The translations under genes and the position numbers were made by a program. From Apirhabdus apintestini (GTDB lineage: Bacteria; Pseudomonadota; Gammaproteobacteria; Enterobacterales; Enterobacteriaceae): a stretch of DNA of 64,000 bases. The stretch lies in contig CP138906.1 of NCBI GenBank assembly GCA_033977085.1, forward strand, positions 3,720,001-3,784,000, given 5' to 3'. Below, piece by piece: positions 9,728-20,206 of this stretch; positions within the stretch are counted from its first letter, which is position 1; every line of letters begins with the position of its first letter. The notes under the pieces are model-generated. The model was not told where the DNA came from. It worked only from the letters and a program-made list of their open reading frames with translations, and did no database searches.

Positions 9728-10750
9728 ATGGCAGATATCACACCGGTGGAACTGACAATGCCGCAGTTTCACACCCAAACGTTTACTCCGATGTCAGGCG
9801 CAGGCAATCCCCATCTTCAAACTATGCTGCCGCGCCTGATACGGCGCAAACTGGCGTTTAAACCGCACTGGCAGCGTCTCGATATGCCGGACGGAGACTT
9901 TGTTGACCTGGCGTGGAGCGAAGATCCGGCTCAGGCCACCCACAAGCCGCGCCTGGTGGTATTTCACGGTCTTGAAGGCAGCCTGCATAGCCCTTACGCG
10001 CACGGGCTCATTCATGCCGCCGCGCAGCGCGGCTGGCTGGGCGTAGTGATGCATTTCCGCGGCTGTAGCGGCGTGCCAAACCGTAAACAGCGCATCTATC
10101 ATTCAGGCGAAACGGAAGATGCCTCCTATTTCCTGCACTGGCTCTCAATGCGCTACGGCGAAGCGCCTACCGCTGCCGTAGGCTTTTCGCTTGGTGGTAA
10201 TATGCTGGCCTGCCTGCTGGCGCGCCAGGGCGAGGCGTGCCGCCTGAAAGCCAGTGCGATCGTTTCCGCACCGCTCATGCTGGAGCCGTGCTGCCACCAT
10301 ATGGAAAAAGGGTTTTCCCGGTTCTATCAACGCTATTTGCTAAATTTATTAAAAGGCAACGCGCGCCGGAAACTTCAGACCTGGCCGGGCTCTCTGCCGG
10401 TGGAACTTCCCCAACTGCGCCGCATCCGTCGCATCCGTGAATTTGACGATCTCATTACCGCGAAAATCCACGGTTTCCAGGATGCGCTGGATTACTATCG
10501 CCAGTGCAGCGCACTGCCAATGCTGCCAAAAATCACCGCACCTACGCTCATCATCCATGCGAAGGACGATCCTTTCATGGATAACCAGGTCATTCCCGAT
10601 ATCACACAATTGCCTGCTAATATTGAATATCAACTTACCGAGCACGGCGGCCACGTCGGCTTTGTCAGCGGTACACTGCGCAGACCGCAGATGTGGCTGG
10701 AAGAGCGTATCCCCGCCTGGCTAGCGCGCTATTTGGAACACGAAGTATGA
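9728..10750 (+). CDS. yheT: YheT, alpha/beta hydrolase (putative esterase)
   Basis: Member of the AB-hydrolase 4/YheT family; physiological substrate unknown. 340 residues from ATG 9728 (an in-frame TTG at 9710 is less likely because E. coli YheT starts MAQITT, matching MADITP here). Motifs: FTPMSGAGNPHLQTMLPRL, oxyanion/HG region VVFHGLEGSLHSPYAHG, nucleophile elbow GFSLGGN, Asp in HAKDDPFMDNQVIP, catalytic His in EHGGHVGF. Stop overlaps the yheU start (ATGA), so the two are translationally coupled. Confidence 0.95.
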   Translation: MADITPVELTMPQFHTQTFTPMSGAGNPHLQTMLPRLIRRKLAFKPHWQRLDMPDGDFVDLAWSEDPAQATHKPRLVVFHGLEGSLHSPYAHGLIHAAAQRGWLGVVMHFRGCSGVPNRKQRIYHSGETEDASYFLHWLSMRYGEAPTAAVGFSLGGNMLACLLARQGEACRLKASAIVSAPLMLEPCCHHMEKGFSRFYQRYLLNLLKGNARRKLQTWPGSLPVELPQLRRIRRIREFDDLITAKIHGFQDALDYYRQCSALPMLPKITAPTLIIHAKDDPFMDNQVIPDITQLPANIEYQLTEHGGHVGFVSGTLRRPQMWLEERIPAWLARYLEHEV

Positions 10751-10965
10751 TAATTCCCTGGCAAGATATCGCGCCGGAAACGCTGGACAGTCTGATTGAG
10801 GCTTTTGTTCTGCGCGAAGGAACGGATTATGGCGAACAGGAGCTCACGCTGGAGCAAAAAACCGCAGACGTTAAGCGCCGAGCCCAGTGCGGCGAGGCGC
10901 TCATTGTTTGGTCTGAATTACATGAAACAGTCAATATCATGCCGCGTACGCAATTTCGTGGGTAA
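10747..10965 (+). CDS. yheU: YheU, conserved 72-residue protein
   Basis: UPF0270 family, function unknown. 72 residues (MIIPWQDIAPETLDSLIEAF, LREGTDYGEQELTLEQK, SELHETVNIMPRTQF), nearly colinear with E. coli YheU. Start taken at ATG 10747 overlapping the yheT stop by four bases; an extension to 10693 inside yheT is not family-like. Followed by prkB on the same strand. Confidence 0.93.
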   Translation: MIIPWQDIAPETLDSLIEAFVLREGTDYGEQELTLEQKTADVKRRAQCGEALIVWSELHETVNIMPRTQFRG

Positions 10966-11878
10966 CATCATGTCTCAGAAAAACTTATCTTAACGCCGCG
11001 CGCCTGGCGTCTATACTGCCCGTAAACGCAGCGCATTCGCGCCTTAGCCAGGCAGGAGTCATGACGCTATGTCCTCCAGATATCCCATTATTGCCGTAAC
11101 CGGCTCCAGCGGCGCTGGTACCACCACAACCAGCCTCGCGTTTCGTAAAATTTTTGCCCAGCCCGGATTACGCGCGGCGGAAGTCGAAGGCGATAGTTTT
11201 CATCGATACACCCGCCCGGAAATGGACCAGGAAATCCGTAAGGCCCGCGACTTAGGCCGCCATATCAGCTATTTTGGCCCCGATGCGAACGATTTTTCCC
11301 TGCTGGAAAACACCTTTATGGAATACGGGCGCAGCGGCCACGGGGAATCCCGGAAATATTTACACACCTACGACGAGGCGGTGCCACGGAATCAGGTTCC
11401 CGGTACATTTACCCCCGGCAGCCGCTGCCTGCGGACACGGACATCCTGTTTTACGAAGGTCTACACGGCGGGGTGGTCACGCCGCAGATAGACGTGGCGC
11501 AGCACGTAGATTTGTTGGTCGGCGTAGTGCCTATTGTAAACCTAGAGTGGATACAAAAACTGGTGCGGGATATGAGCGAGCGCGGTCATTCCCGCGAGGC
11601 CGTGATGGACTCGGTCGTGCGTTCAATGGAAGACTATATTAACTACATTACCCCTCAGTTTTCGCGCACGCACATTAATTTCCAGCGCGTGCCCACCGTC
11701 GATACGTCAAATCCCTTCGCAGCCCGGGCGATCCCCTCACTGGACGAAAGTTTGGTGGTGATTCATTTTCGTAACCTGGAGCAGATCGATTTCCCTGGCT
11801 GCTGGCTATGTGTCAACAACGGGTAAAAAGTGATCCACTTACCGTCACCACCAACGGTCTAATATTGATCCACCTTGC

Positions 11879-12660
11879 TTACTCAGGATTAGCTTCCGCT
11901 ATAACCCCGGCCTTTCGTTTCTGCTTCAGTCGATAGCTCTCTCCTTTTATCTGGACTACGTGTGAGTGATGTAAGATCCGGTCCAGCATTGCCGATGTCA
12001 GGGCTGCATCACCCGCGAACGTCTGGTCCCACTGCCCGAACGGCAGGTTAGAGGTCAGGATCATCGCGCTCTTTTCGTAACGTTTGGCAATGACCTGGAA
12101 GAACAGCTTTGCCTCTTCCTGGCTGAACGGCAGATAGCCTATTTCGTCGATGATGAGCAGTTTGGGGGCCATGACACCGCGATTGAGTGTCGTTTTGTAA
12201 CGCCCCTGACGCTGGGAAGTCGACAGCTGTAACAGCAGGTCCGCTGCTGTTGTGAAGCGAACCTTGATGCCCGCCCGTACTGCCTCGTAGCCCATGGCTA
12301 TCGCCAGATGTGTTTTCCCCACGCCCGAGGGGCCCAGCAACACGATGTTTTCGTTACGTTCGATGAAGCTCAGGGAACGCAGCGACTGGATTTGCTTCTG
12401 AGGTGCGCCGGTGGCGAAGGTGAAGTCGTATTCCTCGAACGTCTTCACCGCCGGGAAGGCTGCCATCCGCGTGTACATCGCCTGTTTACGCTGATGCCGG
12501 GCCAGTTTCTCCTCATGTAGCAGGTGCTCCAGGAAGTCCATATAGCTCCATTCCTGATCCACTGCCTGTTGCGACAGTGCCGGCGCCGCGCCGATAAGGC
12601 TGTCCAGCTGGGCTGTTCAGCAAGCACCATCAGCCGTTGATGTTGTAGTTCGACCATCAT
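11879..12660 (-). pseudogene. istB: IstB, IS21-family transposition helper ATPase, copy 1; frameshifted
   Basis: AAA+ ATPase that assembles on DNA and activates the IstA transposase. The intact form in copy 2 is 260 residues from MMVELQHQRLMVLAEQ. Here, near 12608-12612, one base is missing (CTGGGCTG where copy 2 has CTGGAGCTG), leaving a 227-residue reading that begins MDQEWSYMDFLEHLLHEEK. Walker A GPSGVGKTHLA, Walker B LLIIDEIGYLPFS and sensor LTSNLPFGQW remain. Confidence 0.9.
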
Positions 12661-12725
12661 GCAGGCTCCTCTGCAGAACGTGTCATAGATGGACAGCGGA
12701 TGATGCAACGGCTGCCTGTCGAAGG

Positions 12726-13679
<954 letters not shown>

Positions 13680-13932
13680 AAGCTCCCCTGTATTCAGAGG
13701 AGCAGATTAACCCCTGGATCAGTTTTCAACCGCTGGGGTGGATCAGTTTTGCACCGTTGGTAACAGCTATGCTGCAAGGCTCGTTCATTTCTCACATGAA
13801 TACGCTGGTAGTGCCGGGAGGGAAAATGGGGCTTGCAATGGAGCTTATCATGACACCGCTGGTGAAACGGTTAATTGAAGACCGGGGAATCAACTAAAAT
13901 CGCGCGCCTTATTAAAGACGCGCAGCGTCTAA

Positions 13933-14337
13933 TCAGGCTTCAATCACTTCCCATGAATGGGTAATATTGGCCGCCTTTTCCAGCATCAACGCAACCGAAC
14001 AGTATTTTTCGGCTGACAGTTCAACCGCACGTGCAACCGCGTTATCCCTCAGCCCGCGCCCGGTAACAATAAAGTGCAGATTAATATGCGTGAAAAGCCG
14101 CGGCGCTTCTTCACGGCGCTCGGACGTAAGTTTAACCTCACAATCGGTTACGTCATGGCGCCCTTTTTGCAAGATAGAAACCACATCTATCGCGCTGCAA
14201 CTTCCGGCCGCCATTAATACCATTTCCATCGGGCTTGGCGCCTTGTCTCCTGAATTACCGTCCATCAAAACCTGATGACCAGAGGCGGATTCGGCGAGGA
14301 ATGTTAGCCCTTCTACCCATTTAACTCGTGCCTGCAT
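13933..14337 (-). CDS. yhfA: YhfA, OsmC/Ohr-family protein
   Basis: 134 residues colinear with E. coli YhfA, an OsmC-like protein. Motifs: MQARVKWVEGLTFLAES, GDKAPSPMEMVLMAAGSCSA with the first family Cys, and YCSVALMLEKAANITHSW with the second. OsmC/Ohr relatives reduce organic peroxides through these two Cys; the role of YhfA itself is not settled. Divergent from crp; the 296-base gap between them holds the crp control region. Intact. Confidence 0.95.
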   Translation of the reverse strand: MQARVKWVEGLTFLAESASGHQVLMDGNSGDKAPSPMEMVLMAAGSCSAIDVVSILQKGRHDVTDCEVKLTSERREEAPRLFTHINLHFIVTGRGLRDNAVARAVELSAEKYCSVALMLEKAANITHSWEVIEA

Positions 14338-14633
14338 TTTGTACGCTCCGTTAGATTACGCTTCCCCACAGAGTAAGCGTCAGGGGCGAAACTGGCAACA
14401 GAAGGCGACCTGCGTCAAGCTGAAACGAGACAAGAAGAGACACTGGTGAAAAGCTATGTTAAAACAGACCGGATACTGCTGCGTCGTAGTGAAGGTCATT
14501 CAGGTAAAAACTTTACTGATAACAGGCTGTTCTGATCCCCTTCCCATTTAAAACGCAGAACTCGTTTACCACGTTTGGGAGAAGCATAAGCGCCTCTTCC
14601 AGATGCCAGTTTATAATCAGAGGATAACCGCAC
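14338..14633 (+). promoter_or_regulatory. yhfA-crp divergent control region
   Basis: Non-coding. The block AAAAGCTATGTTAAAACAGA (about 14449-14468) closely matches the start of the E. coli crp promoter region, and the leader ends CAGAGGATAACCGCACATG, matching the E. coli crp leader and supplying the GAGG ribosome site. I could not place an unambiguous CRP operator by eye. Confidence 0.55.
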
Positions 14634-15266
14634 ATGGTGCTTGGCAAACCGCAAACAGACCCGACTCTCGAATGGTTTTTGTCTCATTGCCACATTCATA
14701 AGTATCCCTCCAAAAGCACGCTCATCCATCAGGGTGAAAAAGCCGAAATGCTTTACTACATCGTGAAAGGCTCCGTGGCCGTACTGATTAAAGATGAAGA
14801 GGGCAAAGAAATGATCCTCTCATACCTTAATCAGGGCGATTTTATCGGCGAACTGGGCCTCTTTGAGGAAGGGCAGGAGCGTAGCGCCTGGGTTCGGGCC
14901 AAAAGTGCCTGCGAGGTCGCGGAAATCTCCTATAAAAAATTTCGTCAGTTAATCCAGGTTAATCCGGATATTCTAATGCGCCTCTCATCACAAATGGCGC
15001 GTCGCCTGCAGGTCACCTCTGAAAAAGTCGGTAACCTTGCTTTCCTGGACGTTACCGGCCGCATTGCTCAAACCCTACTAAACCTGGCGAAGCAGCCTGA
15101 TGCCATGACGCATCCTGACGGCATGCAGATAAAAATTACCCGCCAGGAAATCGGGCAAATCGTGGGCTGCTCCCGTGAAACCGTCGGCCGCATTTTAAAA
15201 ATGCTCGAAGATCAGAACCTGATATCCGCGCACGGCAAAACTATCGTCGTCTACGGCACGCGCTAA
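14634..15266 (+). CDS. crp: Crp, cAMP receptor protein
   Basis: Global cAMP-dependent transcription regulator. 210 residues, practically the E. coli sequence. cAMP pocket GELGLFEEGQERSAW (E73, R83 and S84 in Met-numbering) and VTGRIAQTLLNL with the T/S region of the dimer helix; C-terminal helix-turn-helix RQEIGQIVGCSRETVGRILK, whose Arg, Glu and Arg read the TGTGA half-site. Activating region 1 (around 157-165, MTHPDGMQI) is present. Intact, start fixed by the conserved MVLGKPQTD and the leader. Its ligand-making partner cyaA lies at 44117-46680. Confidence 0.99.
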   Translation: MVLGKPQTDPTLEWFLSHCHIHKYPSKSTLIHQGEKAEMLYYIVKGSVAVLIKDEEGKEMILSYLNQGDFIGELGLFEEGQERSAWVRAKSACEVAEISYKKFRQLIQVNPDILMRLSSQMARRLQVTSEKVGNLAFLDVTGRIAQTLLNLAKQPDAMTHPDGMQIKITRQEIGQIVGCSRETVGRILKMLEDQNLISAHGKTIVVYGTR

Positions 15267-15323
15267 ACGCGGCGGCGCGGCGTGTTATCACGCACACCGC
15301 GCCGATACCTCAGGTCGTTATAT

Positions 15324-17426
15324 ATGTGGCGCCGACTGATTTATCACCCTGAAGTCAATTACGCGCTGCGTCAGACGCTGGTGCTATGTCTGCCGGTTGC
15401 CGTCGGCCTGGCGCTGGGTAACCTTCGTCTTGGTCTACTTCTTTCATTAGTTCCCGCCTGCTGCAATATGGCCGGGCTGGATACCCCTCATAAACGCTTT
15501 TTTAAACGACTTATCGTTGGCGGCTGCCTATTCGCCTCTTGCAGTCTGATCGTGCAATTATTGATGCGAGAAAATGTGCCGCTGCCGGCCATCTTCTTCG
15601 GCATGGCGCTGCTTCTGGGCGTAACGGCGGAAATCAGCTCACTGCATGCAAGGCTATTTCCTGCCTCAATGGTGGCCGCTATTTTTACGCTCAGCCTCGC
15701 GGGAAACATGCCGGTTTGGCAACCCATGCTGCTGTACGCGCTTGGTACCACCTGGTACGGACTGTTTAATCGCTTTTGGCTTTGGCTGTGGCGTGAACAG
15801 CCGCTGCGTGAAACGCTCAGTTTGCTGTATCGCGAGCTGGCTAATTACTGTGAAGCGAAATATAGCCTGCTGACGCAGCACACCTGTCCTGAGAAAGCGC
15901 TGCCGCCGTTGCTGACGCGCCAGCAGAAAGTCGTTGACCTGATAAGCCAGTGCTACCAGCAGCTTCATATGCTTTCCACCGGCAGCCAGCAAAGTGACTA
16001 CAAGCGCCTGCTGCGCATCTTCCAGGTCGGGCTCGATTTGCAGGAGCACATCTCTGTCAGTCTGCATCAACCGGAAGAAGTGCAAAAGTTAATCGAGAAG
16101 AGCCACGCTGAGGCGGTCATTCGCTGGAACGCTCAAATCGTCGCCTCCCGGCTGCGAGTGCTGGCGGATGACATTCTTTATCATCGCTATCCCCGCCGCT
16201 TTAGCATGGAAAAACCGCTATCTGCGCTGGCCAAAATCGCCCGACAACACCCGGATAATCCGGTTGGGCAATTTTGCCACTACCACTTCAGCCGCATCGC
16301 CCGCGTGCTGCGCACCCAGCGCCCGCTATACGCACGTAATCTTATGGCCGACAGAGAGCGCCGCCTGCCGCTCTTCCCCGCGCTAAAAAATTATCTATCG
16401 CTAAAATCTACGGCATTGCGCAGCGCGGCCCGCACCGGCGTTATGCTGGCAATAGGCAGTCTGCTCGGCAGCGCGCTGCATCTGCCTAAACCCTGGTGGA
16501 TTTTAATGACGATTATGTTTGTCACCCAAAACGGTTACGGAGCGACCCGGGTGCGTATTTTTCACCGGGCGGGCGGAACTATGGCCGGGCTGCTGGTAGC
16601 CGCCGTCACGCTGCATTTCCATGTGCCGGAGGGCTATATGCTATTGGGCATGCTACTCATTACCCTGATTGGCTACCTGATTATTCGCAAGCAGTACGGG
16701 CTGGCAACGGTAGGTTTTACCTTGACGGCGGTGTATACGCTTCAACTTCTCTCGCTGAACGGCGATCGGTTTATTATGACGCGGCTGGTGGATACGCTTA
16801 TCGGCTGTCTCATCGCCTTCGGTGGCATGGTATGGCTGTGGCCGCAGTGGCAAAGCGGCCTGCTGCGCCAGAACGCACACGACACGCTGGAGGAAGACCA
16901 GCAGGCTATCCGCCTGATTTTAAGCGTCAACCCGCAGCCAGGGCCGCTGGCATACGAACGTATGCGGGTAAACCAGGCGCATAATGCGCTATATAATTCG
17001 CTCAATCAGGCAATGCAGGAACCCGGATTCAATACCCGCTACCTGACCGATATGAAACTTTGGGTGACCCACAGTCAATTTATCGTCGAGCATATTAATG
17101 CGATGACGACGCTGGCGCGCGAACATACTTTGCTAGAGCCCGCGCTTGCCCAGCGCTATCTGGAATCCTGCGAGATTGCGATTCAGCGCTGCCAGCAGCG
17201 CCTGGAGTACGACGAACCAGGTGAAACCGACAGCGCCAATATTCTGGAATCAATGGATATGCTTAACAGTGGACCGCTCAGCACGCTGGAGCAGCATCTT
17301 CAGCGCGTGCTAGGCCATTTAAATGCGATGCACACAATTTCATCTATCGCGTGGCGCCAGCGCCCCCACCACGGCATATGGTTAAAGCGGCGCCTGGGGG
17401 CGAAAACCCGTCCGTACGAAGTCTAA
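15324..17426 (+). CDS. yhfK: YhfK, FUSC/YccS-family inner-membrane protein
   Basis: 700-residue protein of the YccS/FUSC family (aromatic-acid exporter-like) with unknown substrate. Two membrane blocks, about residues 17-150 (TLVLCLPVAVGLALGNLRLG, IFTLSLAGNMPVWQPMLLYA) and 380-520 (PWWILMTIMFVTQNGYGATR, GYLIIRKQYGLATVGFTLT), each followed by soluble helical parts. Start placed at ATG 15324 (MWRRLIYHPEVNYALRQTL) as in E. coli; an in-frame start at 15282 would add 14 residues. Convergent with argD. Confidence 0.93.
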   Translation: MWRRLIYHPEVNYALRQTLVLCLPVAVGLALGNLRLGLLLSLVPACCNMAGLDTPHKRFFKRLIVGGCLFASCSLIVQLLMRENVPLPAIFFGMALLLGVTAEISSLHARLFPASMVAAIFTLSLAGNMPVWQPMLLYALGTTWYGLFNRFWLWLWREQPLRETLSLLYRELANYCEAKYSLLTQHTCPEKALPPLLTRQQKVVDLISQCYQQLHMLSTGSQQSDYKRLLRIFQVGLDLQEHISVSLHQPEEVQKLIEKSHAEAVIRWNAQIVASRLRVLADDILYHRYPRRFSMEKPLSALAKIARQHPDNPVGQFCHYHFSRIARVLRTQRPLYARNLMADRERRLPLFPALKNYLSLKSTALRSAARTGVMLAIGSLLGSALHLPKPWWILMTIMFVTQNGYGATRVRIFHRAGGTMAGLLVAAVTLHFHVPEGYMLLGMLLITLIGYLIIRKQYGLATVGFTLTAVYTLQLLSLNGDRFIMTRLVDTLIGCLIAFGGMVWLWPQWQSGLLRQNAHDTLEEDQQAIRLILSVNPQPGPLAYERMRVNQAHNALYNSLNQAMQEPGFNTRYLTDMKLWVTHSQFIVEHINAMTTLAREHTLLEPALAQRYLESCEIAIQRCQQRLEYDEPGETDSANILESMDMLNSGPLSTLEQHLQRVLGHLNAMHTISSIAWRQRPHHGIWLKRRLGAKTRPYEV

Positions 17427-17436
17427 GCCAGGCCGA

Positions 17437-18681
17437 TTAGCCCTGAATAAACCGTTCTATCGCCTGCGCGAAACGGCGCATCCCCTCTTCAATCTCATCG
17501 TCGCTAATGATTAAAGAAGGCGCGAAGCGCAATACGTCTGAGCCAGCGCTCAGGATAGCGACGCCGGACTCAGCGGCGATATTCACTAACTCGCCCGCGC
17601 GCCCGCGATACGGCGAACTCAGCACCGCCCCGACCAATAACCCCATACCACGCATCTCACAGAAAACATCAAACTGCTCCCCAATTTGCTGAAGATGCGC
17701 AATAAAGCGCTGGCGCTTACGCTGGACGCCCTGTAGCACTTGCGGAGTATTAATTATCTCCAGCGCCTTTAACGCTACGGCGCAGGCCAGTGGATTACCG
17801 CCATAGGTGGAACCGTGCGATCCCACGTGAAACGATGAGGCGATATCGGCGGTTGTCAGCACCGCGCTCACCGGAAAACCGCCGCCCAGCGCTTTGGCAC
17901 TGGTGAGAATATCCGGCGTTACGCCATAATGCATATAAGCGAATAACTCCCCAGTGCGCCCCATCCCGCACTGTACTTCATCAAATACCAGCAGAGCCTG
18001 ATGTTTGTCACACAGCGCGCGCAGGCCGCGCAGGAAATCAGCCTCAGCGGCGGTTAACCCTCCTTCGCCCTGAATCGGCTCAACCACTACCGCACACGTG
18101 TGTGAGTCCATAACCGCCTGCACGGCATGGAGATCGTTAAAAGGAACGTGCACGATATCGGCAGGCTTCGGCCCAAATCCATCCGAATATTTCGACTGTC
18201 CGCCTACCGAGACCGTAAACAGCGAACGTCCATGAAACGCATTGTGAAACGCAATAATTTTGGTTTTATAAGGATTATGGCGCGTAATCGCCCAGCGGCG
18301 CGCCAGCTTAAACGCCGTTTCATTCGCTTCGGTACCGGAATTCATAAACAGCACGCGCTCTGCAAACGTCGCGGCAATCAGTTGGCGAGCCAGAAGCAGG
18401 GCCGGCTCGTTGGTGAAGACATTGCTGACGTGCCACAGCCTTTCGCACTGGTTTTTCAGCACCGAGACCAGCGCAGGATGGCAATGCCCCAGCGCCGTAA
18501 CCGCGATACCGCCTGCAAAATCAATATACATGTTACCCTGGCGATCCCAGACGCGGCTGCCCTCCCCGGTTACCGGAATAAACGGCGCCGGTGCATAAAC
18601 CGACATAATGACTTCGTCAAACACTTCCCTTCCCGGGTAGTATTCCCCAGTTTCCATCGCGGACTCACTCATTACCGCCAC
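17437..18681 (-). CDS. argD: ArgD, acetylornithine/succinyldiaminopimelate aminotransferase
   Basis: PLP-dependent aminotransferase of arginine (N-acetylornithine) and lysine (succinyl-DAP) synthesis. 414 residues; class-III motifs FMNSGTEANETAFKLARR, AFHNAFHGRSLFTVSVGG, LVFDEVQCGMGRTG, and PLP lysine in TSAKALGGGFP. Slightly longer N-terminus than in E. coli; ATG at 18672 is an alternative start. Downstream of pabA on the same strand. Intact. Confidence 0.96.
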   Translation of the reverse strand: MAVMSESAMETGEYYPGREVFDEVIMSVYAPAPFIPVTGEGSRVWDRQGNMYIDFAGGIAVTALGHCHPALVSVLKNQCERLWHVSNVFTNEPALLLARQLIAATFAERVLFMNSGTEANETAFKLARRWAITRHNPYKTKIIAFHNAFHGRSLFTVSVGGQSKYSDGFGPKPADIVHVPFNDLHAVQAVMDSHTCAVVVEPIQGEGGLTAAEADFLRGLRALCDKHQALLVFDEVQCGMGRTGELFAYMHYGVTPDILTSAKALGGGFPVSAVLTTADIASSFHVGSHGSTYGGNPLACAVALKALEIINTPQVLQGVQRKRQRFIAHLQQIGEQFDVFCEMRGMGLLVGAVLSSPYRGRAGELVNIAAESGVAILSAGSDVLRFAPSLIISDDEIEEGMRRFAQAIERFIQG

Positions 18682-18743
18682 CTCAGCAATATGAAAATAT
18701 AATCGTAAAATATGAATAAATTATCAAAAAAGGGCAAATGAAA

Positions 18744-19307
18744 TTAACGTTGCAGAAAATTATTAAGCAGTAAATGGCCCTGCTCGCTCATGATGCTCTC
18801 AGGATGAAACTGCACGCCTTCAAGATCCCAATGCTTATGGCGCAGCCCCATAATTTCCCGATCCTCGCTCCAGGCGGTAACCTCAAGCACAGGCGGCAGC
18901 GTCGCCGGTTCAACAATCAGTGAATGATAACGAGTTACCGTCAGTGGATTATTCAGCCCGGTAAAAACGCCTTTTCCGGAGTGATTAATGGCAGACGTTT
19001 TTCCGTGCATCACCCGCTGCGCCCGCACAACTTGGGCGCCGAGAGCCTGCGCAATAGCCTGATGTCCAAGACAAACGCCGAGGATGGGGAGCTTTCCCGC
19101 AAAATGTTGAATAATTGGCAGCGAAATACCCGCTTCAGTGGGCGAACAAGGGCCGGGAGAAATAACAATTTTTGCCGGCGCTATGCTCTTAACATCCTCA
19201 ATACCAATCGCGTCATTACGTTTTACGACGACATCGGCACCCAGCTCGCAAAAATACTGGTATAAATTCCAGGTAAACGAATCGTAATTATCTATCAGCA
19301 ATAACAT
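18744..19307 (-). CDS. pabA: PabA, glutamine amidotransferase subunit of aminodeoxychorismate synthase
   Basis: Supplies ammonia from glutamine to PabB in p-aminobenzoate (folate) synthesis. 187 residues, class-I amidotransferase: ILLIDNYDSFTWNLYQYF type start, oxyanion PGPCSPTEAG, nucleophile Cys79 in GVCLGHQAIAQALG, His/Glu in VQFHPESIMSEQG (about 168-170). Order fic-pabA-argD on one strand as in E. coli. Intact. Confidence 0.97.
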   Translation of the reverse strand: MLLLIDNYDSFTWNLYQYFCELGADVVVKRNDAIGIEDVKSIAPAKIVISPGPCSPTEAGISLPIIQHFAGKLPILGVCLGHQAIAQALGAQVVRAQRVMHGKTSAINHSGKGVFTGLNNPLTVTRYHSLIVEPATLPPVLEVTAWSEDREIMGLRHKHWDLEGVQFHPESIMSEQGHLLLNNFLQR

Positions 19308-19337
19308 AGCGGCTCCGCAATAATGCTTTGCGCCATT

Positions 19338-19940
19338 TTACCTGTTTTCAGTTATCCCGCTGACAACCTTGCTGAAAATCTCCGTTAACGGCGCCAGTTC
19401 GCCCAGCGCCGCGCGCTGATTGGCGCTGCGCCATGACTCAACCTCTATATCGCGCCAGTCGAGATGGTACCCTGCATGAATGGCGAGCCGCTCAAAGAAA
19501 ATTCGCTGCGCACGCCCATTACCAATACGAAAAGGATGCAATACGTTTATTTCACAATAGTAATGGGAGATTCGCTCAACGAACGCCGGGGCGGGCAGAG
19601 CATCAAGCCAGTTTTCTTCCTCCAGCGCTTCCATAAGCGCATTACCTTCCTTCTCAATATATTCAAAGTGGCAAAAACGCGTCTCATCCTGGTAAATATC
19701 GACTTCCCGCACCTCACCGGCCCAGTCATATATATCCTGGAATAGATGGCGATGAATGGCGCACAGGTGCGGCAGCCCCCGGCGCTGCGGACCTAACTCC
19801 AGCGTGGCGACGCGCAGCGGCGTGATTTCACGTTCGGCCTGCGCCAGGCGCCGGCTTTCACGAATATCCAGCCGGTTGCGTAATACGTGAATACCGGGCC
19901 AGTAATAAGGATCGCCGCCATCACCAAATTTATCGCTCAT
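19338..19940 (-). CDS. fic: Fic, Fic-domain AMP-transferase-type protein with altered active-site acid
   Basis: Fic proteins AMPylate target proteins; E. coli Fic is held inactive by its small partner YhfG. 200 residues. The catalytic loop reads HPFRIGNGRAQR (H135 to R146): His135, Asn141 and the arginines are present, but the Mg2+-binding acid of HPFx(D/E)GN is Ile139 (codon 19524-19526, ATT), where E. coli has Glu. Such a change should weaken or abolish AMP transfer. Flap region ETRFCHFEYIEKE is conserved. Its start overlaps yhfG by 11 bases, so the two are translationally coupled. Confidence 0.94.
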   Translation of the reverse strand: MSDKFGDGGDPYYWPGIHVLRNRLDIRESRRLAQAEREITPLRVATLELGPQRRGLPHLCAIHRHLFQDIYDWAGEVREVDIYQDETRFCHFEYIEKEGNALMEALEEENWLDALPAPAFVERISHYYCEINVLHPFRIGNGRAQRIFFERLAIHAGYHLDWRDIEVESWRSANQRAALGELAPLTEIFSKVVSGITENR

Positions 19941-20100
19941 AGTGTCTCCTTAACCTGTCCAGCGCGCTCTGTACCGTATTCTCATCAGGGCAACCTTCAG
20001 GCAGCACAATACCTTCCAGCAGGCAACTCGCGCGGAAATTCCGGCCGCGCTCGCGCATCCAGATTAGGGACTTTTGTTTATCGGTCGGCTTTTTCGTCAT
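19930..20100 (-). CDS. yhfG: YhfG, class-I Fic inhibitor (antitoxin-like)
   Basis: 56-residue partner of Fic. The inhibitory motif (S/T)xxxE(G/N) is seen as SCLLEG in FRASCLLEGIVLPEG; this helix places a Glu into the Fic ATP site. Start at 20100 (MTKKPTDKQKSLIWMRERG) matches E. coli YhfG (MKKLTDKQKS); the reading frame is open to 20151 but the extension is not family-like. Antitoxin-first order overlapping fic. Confidence 0.9.
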   Translation of the reverse strand: MTKKPTDKQKSLIWMRERGRNFRASCLLEGIVLPEGCPDENTVQSALDRLRRHYER

Positions 20101-20206
20101 TTTCCCCCATGTGCACAAAAGTATGCAACCTGCCTGAAGTATAAGCAGCAATGGGGGAAAATGCCGGAGAGGCGCGCGTAAGCGAAATAAGCCTACGCGC
20201 TAAAAA

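Noticed and set aside
18127..18702. 191-codon plus frame opposite argD
   Set aside because: Composition reflects antisense of argD; no start signal or homology.
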